Below, one piece after another: positions 5,111 to 6,134 of a DNA stretch of 6,134 nucleotides (positions within the stretch are counted from its first letter, which is position 1; each line of letters opens with the position of its first letter). Made by a program: the position numbers and the translations under genes. The notes beneath the pieces are model-generated. The model had not been told where the DNA came from. It did not search any database and saw only the letters and a program-made list of their open reading frames with translations. Source of the DNA: an uncultured Cardiobacterium sp. (lineage in GTDB: Bacteria > Pseudomonadota > Gammaproteobacteria > Cardiobacteriales > Cardiobacteriaceae); NCBI RefSeq assembly GCF_938028185.1, contig NZ_CALJAH010000401.1, forward strand, positions 1 to 6,134, read 5' to 3'.

Positions 5111-6055
5111 TTATGCCCACCCCAGCCACGGGAAGAGCGCGATTACCGGGGCGACCAGCAGTAGCGAGCAGGCGGTGGTGATGGCGATAATGTTGGCGGC
5201 GGCGGTGGCGTTGCCGCCCATCGCTTTTGCCATGATGTAGCTGGCGGCAGCGGCGGGGGTTGCGCCCATGAGGTAGAGCAAGCCGAGCGCCGTGCCGTGC
5301 AGGCCGAACGCGATTCCGGCGGCGACGAACACCAGCGGTGAGGCGACCAGCCGCCCGATGCTCGCCCAAATGGCCATTTGTCCCGCGCCGAAGATGCCGC
5401 GCAGGTCAAAACTGGCGCCGGTGGTGAGCAGTGCCAGCGGCAGGGTGAGGTTTTTCAGGTAGCCGGCGAAATGAAGCACGGTGTTTGGCAGCGGCAGGGC
5501 GACGGCTTTGACCAGCATCGCGGCGATGAGCGCCAGCACCAGCGGGTTTTTCAGCACGCGCTGCACCAATGGCCAGATGGCGCGGTTGTCGTCCTGGCTG
5601 AGGGCGATGACGGCGAGGATGTTCATCAACAGCGTCAGCGCGCCGGTGAAGATGGCGGCGGCGGCGAAGGTGTTGCTGCTGTCGCCATAGACGCCGCCGA
5701 TGAAGGCGAGGCCGATGATGCCGAGGTTGCCGCGAAAGACGCCCTGGACGAACACGCCCCGGTCGGCGGCGGGCATAGCGCGCGAAAGCCAGCTTGCGCC
5801 GAAGTAAAGCACCAGCACTGCCAGCCAGCCCGCGCCTATCAGCCGCCACTCTGCAAGCGGCGAGACGTCGCTCTTGATGACGCTGACGAACAGTAGCGTC
5901 GGCAGTGCGTAGCGATAAACGATATGGCTCATCCCCGCGACCAGTTCGCCGCCCATCTCGCCGCGCCGCTTCATCCACCAGCCCATGACAATCAGCGCCA
6001 GCACCGGGATGATGGTTTCAGCGGAAAACGCCAGCCCTGCCAAAAATCGGCTCAT
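5111..6055 (-). CDS. AEC-family (auxin efflux carrier-like) permease
   Basis: A 314-residue integral inner-membrane protein with about ten hydrophobic helices in two halves, the normal size and layout of the AEC branch of the BART superfamily. Bacterial members carry malate, malonate or other small organic anions. Visible family features: an N-terminal helix with a central proline (TIIPVLALIVMGWWMKRRG, 14-32), the broken helix ALPTLLF (50-56), FRGNLGIIGLAF (107-118, the R-x-N-x2-x2-G element near the unwound helix), NPLVLALI opening the second half, LPLALLTTGASFDL, and the glycine/alanine-rich ATPAAAASYIMAKAMGG close to the end. The ATG at 6055 is preferred over 6079 because GAGGAG (6063-6068) is 7 bases upstream. 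A consensus TATAAT precedes it. The substrate cannot be predicted. Neighbouring genes give no pathway hint. Confidence 0.9.
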   Translation of the reverse strand: MSRFLAGLAFSAETIIPVLALIVMGWWMKRRGEMGGELVAGMSHIVYRYALPTLLFVSVIKSDVSPLAEWRLIGAGWLAVLVLYFGASWLSRAMPAADRGVFVQGVFRGNLGIIGLAFIGGVYGDSSNTFAAAAIFTGALTLLMNILAVIALSQDDNRAIWPLVQRVLKNPLVLALIAAMLVKAVALPLPNTVLHFAGYLKNLTLPLALLTTGASFDLRGIFGAGQMAIWASIGRLVASPLVFVAAGIAFGLHGTALGLLYLMGATPAAAASYIMAKAMGGNATAAANIIAITTACSLLLVAPVIALFPWLGWA

Positions 6056-6077
6056 CGGTAATCTCCTCAAAAACGTC

Positions 6078-6083
6078 ATTATA
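6078..6083 (-). promoter_or_regulatory. -10 box for the AEC permease gene
   Basis: The minus strand reads a perfect TATAAT here, 22 bases before the start codon, giving a very short leader that still includes GAGGAG. A good -35 at standard spacing is not visible. TTGATA occurs only 13 bases upstream. The box is part of the self-complementary ATTATAAT, so it could equally serve the divergent right-hand gene. Confidence 0.5.
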
Positions 6084-6115
6084 ATGCCCGCCCGCTTATC
6101 AACTTCGCGACAACC

Positions 6116-6134
6116 ATGCTGTATTCCCTGCTTG
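6116..6134 (+). CDS. Start of a divergent gene, possibly dihydroorotate dehydrogenase (partial)
   Basis: An ATG at 6116 opens a plus-strand frame that reads MLYSLL and runs off the window. Class 2 dihydroorotate dehydrogenases (PyrD) often begin with a similar M-x-Y-x-hydrophobic pattern, but six residues cannot decide it. No strong Shine-Dalgarno is visible before the ATG. The position, divergent from the AEC gene across a 60-base gap, is reasonable for a gene start. Confidence 0.25.

Noticed and set aside
1..6134. CRISPR arrays, tRNA or rRNA genes, insertion sequences, phage attachment sites
   Set aside because: Looked for regularly spaced repeats, cloverleaf-like sequence, transposase motifs and terminal repeats. 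None were seen.

Overview
The window looks like chromosomal DNA of a Gram-negative, GC-rich gammaproteobacterium. The evidence is an RseC-family protein, a Sec-dependent protein and a lipobox protein typical of a diderm envelope, strong GGAG-type ribosome binding sites, and tight gene packing. A Cardiobacterium-like host is my guess from overall flavour and is not established. Eight complete genes are supported. A ninth may begin at the right edge.

Left block (44-2399, minus strand): a compact four-gene operon reading right to left. It encodes an ADP-ribosylglycohydrolase, a small acidic protein of unknown function, a YdjM-type membrane metal-dependent hydrolase and an RseC-like membrane protein. 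The first two junctions are ATGA stop/start overlaps and the third is a 4-base gap. The operon is followed by a long, almost perfect GC-rich palindrome (44-106). Bases 1-43 hold nothing I can support.

Middle (2400-3351): a 103-base divergent intergenic region, then a single plus-strand YwqG/DUF1963-family gene ending at a textbook bidirectional terminator (3322-3351).

Right block (3373-6055, minus strand): reading right to left, an AEC-family permease with its own -10 box, a DUF4878-type lipoprotein, a paralogous secreted DUF4878-type protein, and a nitroreductase-family flavoprotein. Each DUF4878 gene is followed by a hairpin with the same GCCGGA core, which suggests the duplication included the 3' end. 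The second hairpin looks like a terminator but lies only 22 bases before the nitroreductase start codon. At the far right a plus-strand ORF opens at 6116 and may be the first codons of pyrD.

Most of the window is ordinary housekeeping or accessory chromosome. The most suggestive part is 1057-3318. There an ADP-ribose-removing enzyme, an AT-richer small acidic protein translationally coupled to it, and a YwqG-family protein lie side by side. All three are types that can serve as immunity proteins against secreted toxins, but no toxin gene is present, so an orphan immunity or ADP-ribosylation-reversal island is only a hypothesis.
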